Shown: positions 16,483 through 24,139 of the stretch, piece by piece | Layout: each line of letters begins with the position of its first letter | Position numbering within the stretch: the stretch's first letter is position 1 | Assembly: GCA_947365245.1 (NCBI GenBank) | Contig: CANAWG010000007.1 | Span: 59,656 to 123,655 of the forward strand | Direction: 5' to 3' | Length of the DNA stretch: 64,000 nt | Source of the DNA: an uncultured Oscillibacter sp. | GTDB taxonomy: Bacteria > Bacillota > Clostridia > Oscillospirales > Oscillospiraceae | Made by a program: the position numbers and the translations under genes | The notes under the pieces: generated by a model | The model's database searches: none | Told to the model about the DNA's origin: nothing | Seen by the model: only the letters and a program-made list of their open reading frames with translations

Positions 16483-16810
16483 GAATCTGTATTCACAGCC
16501 GTTAAACGCCGTCCGGCAGGTCTTCGTCAGAAGAAACTCCGCCCGCTCCGCTTCCGGCTTTGCCGCAAGCCGCGCTCTGCTGAGTTCTTTCTTCCTCTCC
16601 CCCGCGAAATCTGCGATCTTGCGGGGGGTCACGACCGCCATACCGCGTCGCTTTCCCCTGCCATAGGCCGGTATGGCGGCGGAAAATCTCCTTGTCTGGC
16701 GGCTGCGCCCTCAGGCGCGTCCAGCAAGCAGCCGCCGCCTGCGGCGGCTCTTGGCGAGTCGGAGAAAGATCCTCGTCCATCCGGCATTCTCCGGCTATGA
16801 ACACAGGCTC
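16483..16810. repeat. 328-bp element with imperfect terminal inverted repeats (family B)
   Basis: The left end GAATCTGTATTCACAGCCG and the reverse complement of the right end, GAGCCTGTGTTCATAGCCG, match at 15 of 19. Internal arms (GGTCTTCGTCAGAAGAAACTC on the left, and a counterpart near 16755-16790) extend the pairing. No open reading frame is convincing. The end motif also appears at 51829-51840 and, inverted, at 13571-13582, so it links to family A elements. Confidence 0.55.
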
Positions 16811-16915
16811 TTTGTCTGGTGACGAGTATAGCAAGTTTTGGCCGGGATGTCCAGCTTTGAGGCGGCCCTTTTCCCGCTTTGCCGGAGATTTCCGGAGGCG
16901 TCCTTGGCTTTTCCC

Positions 16916-16944
16916 TTGCACCGGGAGGCGGTTGGTGCTATAAT
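16916..16944 (+). promoter_or_regulatory. Promoter of the SLH-protease gene
   Basis: TTGCAC (16916-16921), 17-bp spacer, TATAAT (16939-16944), about 68 bp upstream of the start codon. Confidence 0.7.
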
Positions 16945-17011
16945 AAACAGATTAACGGCTCCGGCCGGATCGACGCACAGTGCTTTCATACCCTGAATTC
17001 GGAGGAAAATC

Positions 17012-18331
17012 ATGAAAAAGAGAATTCTGTCACTGCTTTGTGCCCTGGTGCTGCTGACGGGGGCCCTGCCCTCCGCCGCCGCCCTCCAGGGGGAGGCCCT
17101 CCGGGCGGCGGACGCCCTGGCTACATTGGGGCTGATAGAGGCCGCCGCGGACGGCGAGTATCGCATCGACGACTCCGCCACCCGGGCCCAGGCCGTGGTG
17201 CTGCTGGTGGCCCTGGCGGGGGAGCGCCAGGCGGCGGAGAACGACAACTGGATCTCCGGCTTTGCGGACGTCCCCGCCTGGGCCGCTAAGGAGGTCAGCT
17301 ACGCGGCCCATAGAGGCTGGGCCTCCGGCGCGGAGCCGACCAAATTCCGGCCGGACAGCACCGTCACCGCCAACGCCTGGTTTACATTTTTGCTGCGGAT
17401 GCTGGGGTACAGCGACAAGGCCGGAGACTTTACTGTGTCCGGCGCGGCTCTCTTCGCCCAACAGATCGGCCTGGCGGCCAGGACCTACAGCGGCGGACTG
17501 ACCCGGGGGCAGCTGTATCAGTCCGCCATGGACGCCATGACATTCTCCTACAAGGACGGCAGCGCCACGGTGATCGGCCGCCTGGTGGAGCGGAATTCTT
17601 CCATCCGGGCCGCGGCCAACGCCCTGGGGCTGCTGGAGACCGAGCTGACGGCCCGCCAGGTCTCGGACCGCCTCACCGCCGCGGTGTTCCGCATCGACCT
17701 CTACGAAAAGCAGAAGTACGTGGACAAGGGGACGCCCACCTCCAACGCCAGCGGCTTTTTCATCTCCGCCGACGGCCTGGCCGTCACCAACTACCACTCC
17801 ATTGAAGACGGCGTCTACGGCACCGCCACTCTCTCCAACGGGGAGACGTTCCCCATTCAGCGGGTGGTCTACTACGACCCGGACATCGACATCGCCGTGG
17901 TGAAAGTATCCCGGACCACCACCGGCGGCAAGACCACCTCTGCTTTCAAGTGCCTGGAGCTGGTGGGCACCGGCGACGTCCGGCCCGGGGACAGGGTGTA
18001 CACTCTGGGCAATCCCCTGGGCGGGGGCCTGGCCGTCAGCGAGGGCGTGGTCAGCGCCACGGAGCGGGAGGTGGCGGGCTACGCCTGGCCCTGTGTGGTG
18101 AACACGGCGGACATCTCCAAGGGCAGCAGCGGCGGCGCGCTGATGAACGTCTACGGCCAGGTGATCGCCGTCACCACCGGCGCTTACTCCCAGGGCAACA
18201 GCATGTATCTGGGGGTCCCTGTGGACCCGGTGATGAAGGCAGATTTGACGAAAGAGGGCTGGACTCTGGAGGAGGTCGCCAGAATTGAGCAGGCCAAGAT
18301 CCAACAGGCCAGAGCGGAAAACGAAAAGTGA
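17012..18331 (+). CDS. SLH-domain trypsin-like serine protease
   Basis: The product has 439 residues, starting at ATG 17012 after GGAGGAAAATC. Residues 1-24 are a signal peptide. SLH-like repeats occupy about 27-75, 82-132 and 137-180 (weak signatures, for example GWASGAEPTKFRPDSTVT). A trypsin-fold protease follows from about 222, with catalytic H262 in NYHS, D293 in DIDIAVVKV and S373 in KGSSGGAL. It resembles the HtrA/DegP protease core, but no PDZ domain follows; the protein ends with a short charged helix. It probably acts at the cell wall in surface protein processing or quality control. Confidence 0.88.
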   Translation: MKKRILSLLCALVLLTGALPSAAALQGEALRAADALATLGLIEAAADGEYRIDDSATRAQAVVLLVALAGERQAAENDNWISGFADVPAWAAKEVSYAAHRGWASGAEPTKFRPDSTVTANAWFTFLLRMLGYSDKAGDFTVSGAALFAQQIGLAARTYSGGLTRGQLYQSAMDAMTFSYKDGSATVIGRLVERNSSIRAAANALGLLETELTARQVSDRLTAAVFRIDLYEKQKYVDKGTPTSNASGFFISADGLAVTNYHSIEDGVYGTATLSNGETFPIQRVVYYDPDIDIAVVKVSRTTTGGKTTSAFKCLELVGTGDVRPGDRVYTLGNPLGGGLAVSEGVVSATEREVAGYAWPCVVNTADISKGSSGGALMNVYGQVIAVTTGAYSQGNSMYLGVPVDPVMKADLTKEGWTLEEVARIEQAKIQQARAENEK

Positions 18332-18343
18332 CCAAATGACCGA

Positions 18344-18378
18344 AGAGGGAGCGCCGGCAAGGCGCTCCCTCTTTTCTC
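18344..18378 (+). terminator. Terminator of the SLH-protease gene
   Basis: AGAGGGAGCGCC, loop GGCAA, GGCGCTCCCTCT, then TTTCT. The stem is 12 bp and perfect. Confidence 0.85.
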
Positions 18379-18506
18379 TATGTTTATACTATAGCAATCC
18401 ACGAAAATACTGCGAAAAGTTCAGCGGCCCGGGAATTGCATGGCCGCGTCCCCCTTGCGGGGAAAAAGATTTTTAAATCTTTTTATCAAGAGGACATTTG
18501 TCAAGG

Positions 18507-18538
18507 GGGATTTCACCCAAAGGATGAAATCCCCCCGA
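18507..18538 (-). terminator. Hairpin downstream of the ASCH-like gene
   Basis: GGGGGATTTCA pairs with TGAAATCCCCC across a 9-10 nt loop. There is no strong T-run on the minus strand, so termination may be weak. Confidence 0.5.
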
Positions 18539-18557
18539 TAAACTGAAATTTATCATA

Positions 18558-19022
18558 CTAAAACTTTGATTTTTCGTAATTATAGGGTATGCTTGTCCCC
18601 ACAACGACATCTTCAATCTTTTCGATTATCAGCCAATCGTCCATGTTGCCTTGATGGTCAAAAGCAAGGGGGGCTATTTCTTCAACATTTTCAAATTCCA
18701 CTAAGCACAGACATTTCTTGTGCCATCGTACTTTTTGCTTATCCGACAAGTTTAGCTTGCCCTGATTGTCTGCAAGCGTTTTGGTAATTTCTTCATCAGA
18801 CAATTTCACATAATTTTGAACCGCTTTTACAGTGGCGGTTGCCGTTATCTCTGCACTTCCTTTTTCCATGAAGTAAAGCCGCTCTCCCTCAAAAACCCTG
18901 CTATGGGGAATTTTTCTCCCTGCCGCTCCACGCACAACCATTGTTTTCGTTCCGGCTAAAATCTTATCTAATACCTTTTCGCCTTTTTTGCCTGCGTTAT
19001 CGCAGTACACCAAATGCACCAT
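18558..19022 (-). CDS. ASCH/PUA-like small protein of unknown function
   Basis: The product has 154 residues. The ATG at 19022 follows GAAGGAGGATGCTGCA and is preferred over an upstream in-frame start. The fold pattern (a beta strand LVYCDNAGKKG, then KILAGTKTMVVRGAAGRK, then EGERLYFMEKGSAEITATATVK) resembles ASCH/PUA-superfamily RNA- or nucleotide-binding proteins, in which the G-K-K-G-E and basic patch line the cleft. The gene is clearly more AT-rich than its neighbours, consistent with transfer. It is read alone; the hairpin at 18507-18538 is its probable terminator. Confidence 0.6.
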   Translation of the reverse strand: MVHLVYCDNAGKKGEKVLDKILAGTKTMVVRGAAGRKIPHSRVFEGERLYFMEKGSAEITATATVKAVQNYVKLSDEEITKTLADNQGKLNLSDKQKVRWHKKCLCLVEFENVEEIAPLAFDHQGNMDDWLIIEKIEDVVVGTSIPYNYEKSKF

Positions 19023-19538
19023 TGCAGCATCCTCCTTCAAATCCCGATTTGTTGAATTAACACGAGCAAAGTATACTACCAATCTGAACGATATTCAATC
19101 CCCTTTTATAGGCCCTGGTAGTAGTGGCAAGCAATGCACCGGTATATACCCGGCGCAGCTTGTTGGTGTCCGACGGCCCCAAGCCCCCAGTGCATCGGCG
19201 CAGCTCCGCCCAATGCACAAGCCGCCGTTGGCGTCTGCTGGTATATACCGGCAAGAGAAGGACACCCCCGGCGTAGCCGCCCCCGGAGGGCGCACGATGG
19301 ACGCAGACCATACCATCCCCGACCGACGGCGGTGGTGGTGGGTAAGTGCACTCTTAGCAGCGGGCCAGCAAAGAGAAAGGAGCGCCCAGGTCATCCCCAG
19401 ACGCTCCCGCTTCGGTCATCTCCTGCTGGTCGATCACCGCCTTTCCGACCTGTGTTATTCTGCCACAAACGAACCATCAGCCAATGTGTATTTGGATGGT
19501 AAAACCGCCCTTTACACAATACATCTCAAGAAATAGTA

Positions 19539-20204
19539 TTATGTACCCGTTCCGCCCCGGGCCAGAATAAACGCCTCCAGCTCCTCAACGGTCTTTACCA
19601 CCGCCACGGCGCCCGCCGCCTCCAGCTCCCCCGGGGGCGCGTAGCCGAAGAACTCCACGCCCACGCAGTCCATGCCGCATTCCCGGGCGCCCTCCACGTC
19701 GTACTTCCGGTCCCCCACCATCAGGCATGGACGGGGGTCCGTCAGGCCCAGGCGGCCCATGGCCTCCCGGATGACCTCCGCCTTGCTCTGGTCCCGGCTG
19801 CCGCTGCTGCCGACGATCACCGCCATATAGGGCGCGAAGCCGAACCGCTCACAGATGGGGATACACTGGGACTCGGCCTTGGAGGAGGCCAGGGCCAGGG
19901 TGAAGCCCCGCTCTTTCAACCGGCCCAGCATCTCCGCGATGCCCGGGGCCGGGCGGTTTTTAAACTGGCCCACGGGGACGTACCGCTCCTGGAAGAGCGC
20001 CAACGCCCTCTGGGCCTCCTCCGGACTGAGGCCGCAGTGCCGCACAAAAGAGTCCTGAAGCGGCGGGCCGATGAACTTCAGCAGATCCGGGCCCTCCGGT
20101 ACGGGACAGCCCATGGTCTCAATGGCGTACCGCACGCACTCCAGGACGCCCTCTTTGGAGTCGGTCAGGGTGCCGTCCAGGTCGAAAAAGATGGATTGAT
20201 ACAT
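19539..20204 (-). CDS. HAD-superfamily hydrolase, phosphoglycolate phosphatase-like
   Basis: The product has 221 residues, starting at ATG 20204 after GAAGGTGAGCGT. HAD motif I is FFDLDGTLTDS (6-16), motif II LALASSKAES (about 103-112), motif III K141 region and motif IV MVGDRKYDVEGA (about 164-175). A helical cap lies at about 17-85. It belongs to the Gph/PpaX group that dephosphorylates small phosphate esters. The final codon and TAA stop lie in the edge of the family D repeat, so the C-terminus may have been reshaped by that element. Confidence 0.88.
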   Translation of the reverse strand: MYQSIFFDLDGTLTDSKEGVLECVRYAIETMGCPVPEGPDLLKFIGPPLQDSFVRHCGLSPEEAQRALALFQERYVPVGQFKNRPAPGIAEMLGRLKERGFTLALASSKAESQCIPICERFGFAPYMAVIVGSSGSRDQSKAEVIREAMGRLGLTDPRPCLMVGDRKYDVEGARECGMDCVGVEFFGYAPPGELEAAGAVAVVKTVEELEAFILARGGTGT

Positions 20205-20301
20205 ACGCTCACCTTCCTGCGGGAAAGTGTATCATGGCTTTTGGGTTTTCGCAAGGGGAGCGCCGGTTTTCCGACAGATTTTGCAGGATCGTCCGGGAAC
20301 T

Positions 20302-20465
20302 TAGGCCTTGTTTAAAAAATGAAAAAAACACCGCTTTAAAGCACCTTTTTTCGCCAGAACTCCGCTGATTTGACTTGAAATCCGTCAGAATTCCTGCGCC
20401 AAGTCGCCCTGCCTGACAAAAAAATCTGCCCAATCCAGCATTCCCCAGCTTTCAAACAAGGCCTA
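20302..20465. repeat. 164-bp miniature element with perfect 12-bp terminal inverted repeats (family C)
   Basis: The left end TAGGCCTTGTTT (20302-20313) and the right end AAACAAGGCCTA (20454-20465) are perfect inverted repeats, with partial pairing beyond. The interior has no gene. The terminal CTA of the right end is read as the TAG stop codon of the neighbouring ZIP transporter gene, so insertion or excision would alter that protein's end. Confidence 0.65.
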
Positions 20466-21209
20466 CGCGTACACGATCACCATCCCCGTGATGATGCCCA
20501 GCACCGCCGCCAGGGCCGGGGCTCCGCCCCGCCACAGCAGGGAGGACTCCGGCAGCAGCTCCCCGAACACCACATACAGCATGGCCCCGGCGGCAAAGCT
20601 CAGGGCCAGGGTCAATGAGGCGGGGCCCAAAGTCCCCAGGGAGAAGCCCAGCAGCGCCCCCAGCACCGTGGGCGCGCCGGTGAGAGCCGCCGCGGCGGCG
20701 GCCCGGGACCTGCCCATGCCGCCGGAGATCAGGGGCACGGCCACCGCCATGCCCTCGGGGATGTTGTGCAGGCCGATGACCACCGCCATCATCAGCGCGC
20801 CCCGGGCCGCGGCGGGATGAGCTGCCCGCCGGGCAAAGGAGGCGCCGATGACCATACCCTCCGGCACGTTGTGCAGGGCGATGGCCGCCGCCATCACCAG
20901 GCCCGCCAGAAAGAGCCCCCCGCCGGCTTTCCGCCGCCGTCCGATCCGGGTGTTCAGCGACCCGGTGGCTCCGCAGCCCAGCAGGATGCCCAGCGCTGTC
21001 AGCCACAGCCGGCCGCCCCCTGGGGCCCCGGCGTCCGCCAGCAGATCGAAGCACACCACCGCCGTCATCACCCCGGCGGCAAAGCTCAAAAGCAGGCTCA
21101 CCATCCGGCTGGAGTCCCGCCGCAGAAGACAGGCGATCAGCCCGCCTGTCCCAGTGCCGCCGATTCCCGCCGCCGCCGTGACCAGCAGCACCTCGCCCAA
21201 ATGCCCCAT
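20463..21209 (-). CDS. ZIP-family divalent metal transporter
   Basis: The product has 248 residues. The ATG at 21209 follows GGCGGGGGA and is preferred over a GTG at 21236. There are eight hydrophobic segments. The metal-site helices carry HNVPEG (about 110-115) and HNIPEG (about 145-150), the hallmark of ZIP proteins of the ZupT/GufA type that import zinc and related ions. The loop between segments 3 and 4 is short and lacks a histidine-rich stretch. The stop codon is contributed by the edge of the family C repeat. Confidence 0.92.
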   Translation of the reverse strand: MGHLGEVLLVTAAAGIGGTGTGGLIACLLRRDSSRMVSLLLSFAAGVMTAVVCFDLLADAGAPGGGRLWLTALGILLGCGATGSLNTRIGRRRKAGGGLFLAGLVMAAAIALHNVPEGMVIGASFARRAAHPAAARGALMMAVVIGLHNIPEGMAVAVPLISGGMGRSRAAAAAALTGAPTVLGALLGFSLGTLGPASLTLALSFAAGAMLYVVFGELLPESSLLWRGGAPALAAVLGIITGMVIVYA

Positions 21210-21303
21210 ACATCCCCCGCCTTTCCCTGGAAGCACTCTATTTTCCCCCGGGGCCGTCTAGAACGCATTTTCGCGGCATAGCCTGATGAAGAGGTGATAT
21301 TCC

Positions 21304-22578
21304 ATGACCATCCACGTTGTGCGCTCCGGGGAGACCCTGGAGACCATTGCCGCCCAGTACGGGGTGGACCCCGCCCAGCTGGGGGCGGCCAACGACGTTC
21401 CCGCCGGCGGCGCCCTGGCGGTGGGGCAGACCCTGGTGGTGCGCTTTCCCCGGCAGGTCCACGCCGTGCAGCCCGGGGAGACCCTCAGCTCCATCGCCGC
21501 CGCCTACGGCACCGACAACCGCACCCTCTGGCAGAACAACTGGGCCCTGGGCGGGGGAGACGCCCTGACGGCGGGCCAGATCCTGACGATCTCCTATCTT
21601 GACGAAAAAATCGGCGCCGCCGCGTTCAACGGCTACGCCTACCCCTACATCCAGGCGGAGCTGCTGGCGGCCCAGCTGCCCTATCTCACCTACATGGCCC
21701 CCTTTACCTACGGCATCGACGCCCAGGGGGGCCTGCTGCCCCTGGACGACGGCGACATGATCTCCGCCGCCCAAGCCCGGGGCACCCGTCCGGTGATGCA
21801 CCTGTCCACCCTGACGGAGTCCGGCCAGTTCAACACGGAGCGGGGGGCCATGGTGCTGACGGACGAGGCCCTCCAGGAGCGGCTTCTGGCGGAGATCATG
21901 GAGACCATCCGCCAAAAGGGCTACGTGGGGCTGGACGTGGACTTTGAGTACCTGCCGGGCCGCCTGGCGGGGGCCTACGCCGCCTTTTTGGAGCGGCTCC
22001 ACCGAATGCTCCGGGCCCGGGGGCGGCTGCTGTGGGCGGCTCTGGCCCCCAAGACCTCCCCGTTTCAGAGGGGGCTTTTGTACGAGGCCCACGACTACGG
22101 CGCCGTGGGTCTCGCCGTGGACGGCGTGCTGCTGATGACCTACGAGTGGGGCTATACCGCCGGGCCGCCCATGGCGGTGGCGCCCCTCCCCAACGTCCGG
22201 GCGGTGCTGGACTACGCCGTCACGGAGATCCCCGCCGGGAAGATCTTCCTGGGTATCCCCAACTACGGCTACGACTGGCCCCTGCCCTTTGTCCAGGGGG
22301 TCACCAGGGCCCAGTCCATCTCCAACCAGCGGGCCATTGAGCTGGCCCTGGAGTATAACATCGCCATTCAGTTCGACGAGACCGCCCAGGCTCCCTTCTT
22401 CCACTATACCGACGCCGCCGGCACCGTCCACGAGGTTTGGTTCGAGGACGCCAGGAGCATGGACGCCAAGCTGCGGCTCATCGCGGAGTACGGCTTCCAG
22501 GGGGGCGGGGTCTGGAATCTCATGCGGCCTTTCTCTCAGATCTGGCAGGTGATGGCATCTCTGTACGACATCTGGTAA
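21304..22578 (+). CDS. LysM-GH18 peptidoglycan hydrolase (spore cortex-lytic type)
   Basis: The product has 424 residues, starting at ATG 21304 after GAAGAGGTGATATTCC. Two LysM domains lie at 2-48 and 51-98 and bind peptidoglycan glycan chains. A GH18 barrel follows, with the catalytic GLDVDFEY motif at 209-216 (acid E215). The arrangement matches YaaH/SleL-type enzymes, which act on cortical fragments as N-acetylglucosaminidases during germination. There is no signal peptide, as expected for a protein assembled in the spore coat from the mother cell. The product name is therefore well supported; the exact cleavage is not. Confidence 0.9.
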   Translation: MTIHVVRSGETLETIAAQYGVDPAQLGAANDVPAGGALAVGQTLVVRFPRQVHAVQPGETLSSIAAAYGTDNRTLWQNNWALGGGDALTAGQILTISYLDEKIGAAAFNGYAYPYIQAELLAAQLPYLTYMAPFTYGIDAQGGLLPLDDGDMISAAQARGTRPVMHLSTLTESGQFNTERGAMVLTDEALQERLLAEIMETIRQKGYVGLDVDFEYLPGRLAGAYAAFLERLHRMLRARGRLLWAALAPKTSPFQRGLLYEAHDYGAVGLAVDGVLLMTYEWGYTAGPPMAVAPLPNVRAVLDYAVTEIPAGKIFLGIPNYGYDWPLPFVQGVTRAQSISNQRAIELALEYNIAIQFDETAQAPFFHYTDAAGTVHEVWFEDARSMDAKLRLIAEYGFQGGGVWNLMRPFSQIWQVMASLYDIW

Positions 22579-22584
22579 ATGAAA

Positions 22585-22616
22585 CCGGGCAGCTGCCTTT
22601 TTCGGCAGCTGCCCGG
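22585..22616. terminator. Terminator between convergent genes
   Basis: CCGGGCAGCTGCC, loop TTTTTC, GGCAGCTGCCCGG: a perfect 13-bp stem 7 bp after the GH18 stop. It separates that gene from the convergent zinc-ribbon gene. Confidence 0.7.
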
Positions 22617-22623
22617 TGCGCCG

Positions 22624-22896
22624 TCACGCCTTTTTCCACCGCTTCAAGGTGGGGAACCAGCTTCGCATCATCTTCTCCGCCTCCTCCTGCGGGCCGAAAG
22701 GATAGCCGTTTTCCGCGTTGAACTTCAGGTTAAAGGCGATGATGTCGTCCATGGCGGCGTCGGGGGCGGTAAAGGCCCCGTGCTGGTAGCAGTAGCGGCA
22801 GTAATCACCGCTGAGGGCGCCGTCGGCCTCGGTGCCCCGGTCCTGGGGATTGTCCAGGGGCATGGCGCAGCTCTGGCAGAATTTCCGCTCTTCCAT
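22624..22896 (-). CDS. Putative zinc-ribbon protein
   Basis: The product has 90 residues, starting at ATG 22896 after AAGGAGGTCAACCCT. Residues 1-45 hold four cysteines in CQSC and CRYC pairs (7-10 and 33-36) around PLDNPQDRGTEADGALSGDYC, the pattern of the Zn-ribbon_2 family. The C-terminal half is helical and ends in a basic KRWKKA tail. It lies directly downstream of a WYL-type regulator gene in the same direction and may be cotranscribed. Its role is unknown. Confidence 0.8.
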   Translation of the reverse strand: MEERKFCQSCAMPLDNPQDRGTEADGALSGDYCRYCYQHGAFTAPDAAMDDIIAFNLKFNAENGYPFGPQEEAEKMMRSWFPTLKRWKKA

Positions 22897-22975
22897 AGGG
22901 TTGACCTCCTTGTGTTGGGCGGGGTCTCTCCCCGTCTCTGAGACCAGGATACACCGGAAAACCTGACAAGGTGTG

Positions 22976-23881
22976 TCATGTTTCGTAGACAGCCGCCGTT
23001 TTTTTCGCCTCCGCAGCCAGGAGACCTCGCCAGTAGTCCGGAGCCAGCACCTCCAGCTGGCCGCCGAAAGACAGCAGGAAAGAGAGCAGCCAGTTGTCCT
23101 CCGGGAACGTGCACCTCACCAGCAGGCAGCCCTCCGGCCCGGGGGTGATCTGGCTGGGGTGGAAGTAGTCCCGCACCCGCCAGGCGGCGGAGGGGGCGAA
23201 GCGCAAGCGCAGATCCACCCCCCGGTATCCCTCCGGCAGGGGGGACTCCAGGCGCTCCGGGGGGCGCCGGGGCGGACAGGTCCCCGCCTCCACCGTCAGG
23301 TCCTCCATGCGGACCAGGCGGAAGATCCGCCAGTCCTGCCGCTGGCGGCAGAAAGCCGACAGATACCAGCAGCCGCCCTTGAACACCAGCCGGGCGGGCT
23401 CGGCGGTGCGGCGGCTCCGCTTTCCGGCGGAGCTGTAGTAGGTGAAGGACAGCGGCCTGTGTCCCAGGATAGCCCCCTTGACCAGGGCGAAGTTCTCCCG
23501 CTCCGCCGGAGCGCTGCCCCAGTCGGTGAAGTCCACCTCCAGCCAGTCGGCCCCCTCCCGGCGGAAGAGGGCGGTGAGCCGGGCCAGGGTGTCCTCCTCC
23601 GTCCCGCCGCCGGTGGCCAGAATGGCCTGGAGGGCGAAGAGAATCTCATCCTGCTGGGCCTGGGAGAGGAGGGCCCTGTCCAGCACAAACTGTTCCATCA
23701 GCCGGATGCCGCCGCCCTGGCCCCGCTGGGCGAACACCGGGATGCCGGCGGCGGAGAGGGCGTCGATGTCCCGGTAGACGGTGCGCTCCGACACCTCCAG
23801 ACGCTGTGCCAGCTCCCCGGCGGTGACGGACCGCCGCTCCATCAGCAGATATAAAATTTCAAAAAGCCGGCTGTCTTTCAT
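22976..23881 (-). CDS. YafY-like HTH/WYL-domain transcriptional regulator
   Basis: The product has 301 residues. The ATG at 23881 is chosen over an upstream in-frame start because the HTH begins immediately (MKDSRLFEILYLLMER). Residues 1-60 are a DeoR-type winged helix (VTAGELAQRLEVSERTVYRDIDAL). A WYL-like region lies at about 140-215 and a WCX region lies to the C-terminus. WYL regulators sense nucleic acid or nucleotide ligands in several defence and DNA-damage circuits, but stand-alone YafY proteins of this type have varied, mostly unknown targets. It is divergent from galE. Confidence 0.88.
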   Translation of the reverse strand: MKDSRLFEILYLLMERRSVTAGELAQRLEVSERTVYRDIDALSAAGIPVFAQRGQGGGIRLMEQFVLDRALLSQAQQDEILFALQAILATGGGTEEDTLARLTALFRREGADWLEVDFTDWGSAPAERENFALVKGAILGHRPLSFTYYSSAGKRSRRTAEPARLVFKGGCWYLSAFCRQRQDWRIFRLVRMEDLTVEAGTCPPRRPPERLESPLPEGYRGVDLRLRFAPSAAWRVRDYFHPSQITPGPEGCLLVRCTFPEDNWLLSFLLSFGGQLEVLAPDYWRGLLAAEAKKTAAVYET

Positions 23882-23964
23882 CTCCTGACCGCCTCCCCCA
23901 TAAAGTCTCTTGGGGCAACGATACCACGTCCCGCGGCGGCGCGCAAGGCCGCCGGGAAAATGAC

Positions 23965-23993
23965 TGGACACAGAGCTGATTTTCTAGTATAAT
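23965..23993 (+). promoter_or_regulatory. Promoter of the galE gene
   Basis: TGGACA (23965-23970), 17-bp spacer, TATAAT (23988-23993). The leader to the ATG at 24140 is about 140 nt. Confidence 0.75.
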
Positions 23994-24139
23994 AAATGCA
24001 TAATTCGGACGATATTTCTAATAATCAGTACGTTCCTCTCTTCCCATTTTCTCCCGGCGGGCCTACAATAGGGCTTAATGAATCTGAAAAATCTTTCACC
24101 GGCATGGAAAATTTTCATAATTTGAAAGGAGCGGTTTTT

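Larger units (their letters stand above)
18491..19531. mobile_element. Putative 1-kb insertion flanked by TCAAG duplication
   Basis: TCAAG stands at 18486-18490 and again at 19527-19531, which fits a 5-bp target duplication. The ends show weak inverted similarity (left GGGGGATTTCACC, right reverse complement GGGCGGTTTTACC, 10 of 13). The cargo is an AT-rich ASCH-like gene plus about 500 bp without a clear gene. That stretch includes two GGTATATACC palindromes (near 19141 and 19235) and a 28-codon minus-strand tail ending at about 19374 that could be the relic of a conjugative-element gene. No transposase is present. Confidence 0.45.
18384..19544. repeat. Family D miniature element, interrupted (copy 2)
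   Basis: The left part (18384-18490) starts TTATACTATAGC and ends GCCGCGTCCCCCTTGCGGGG plus a TTTTTATCAAG tail; the same tail occurs in copy 1 at 35339-35384. In copy 1 it continues directly into CAATAGTATTATG. Here that end (AAATAGTATTATG, 19532-19544) is displaced by 1041 bp. The element therefore appears to have been split by an insertion between 18490 and 19532. Confidence 0.6.

Noticed and set aside
19095..19394. Frames of 80-100 codons on the minus strand past the ASCH-like gene
   Set aside because: Cysteine/histidine/arginine-rich, no ribosome-binding site; kept only as a possible relic in the mobile element note.
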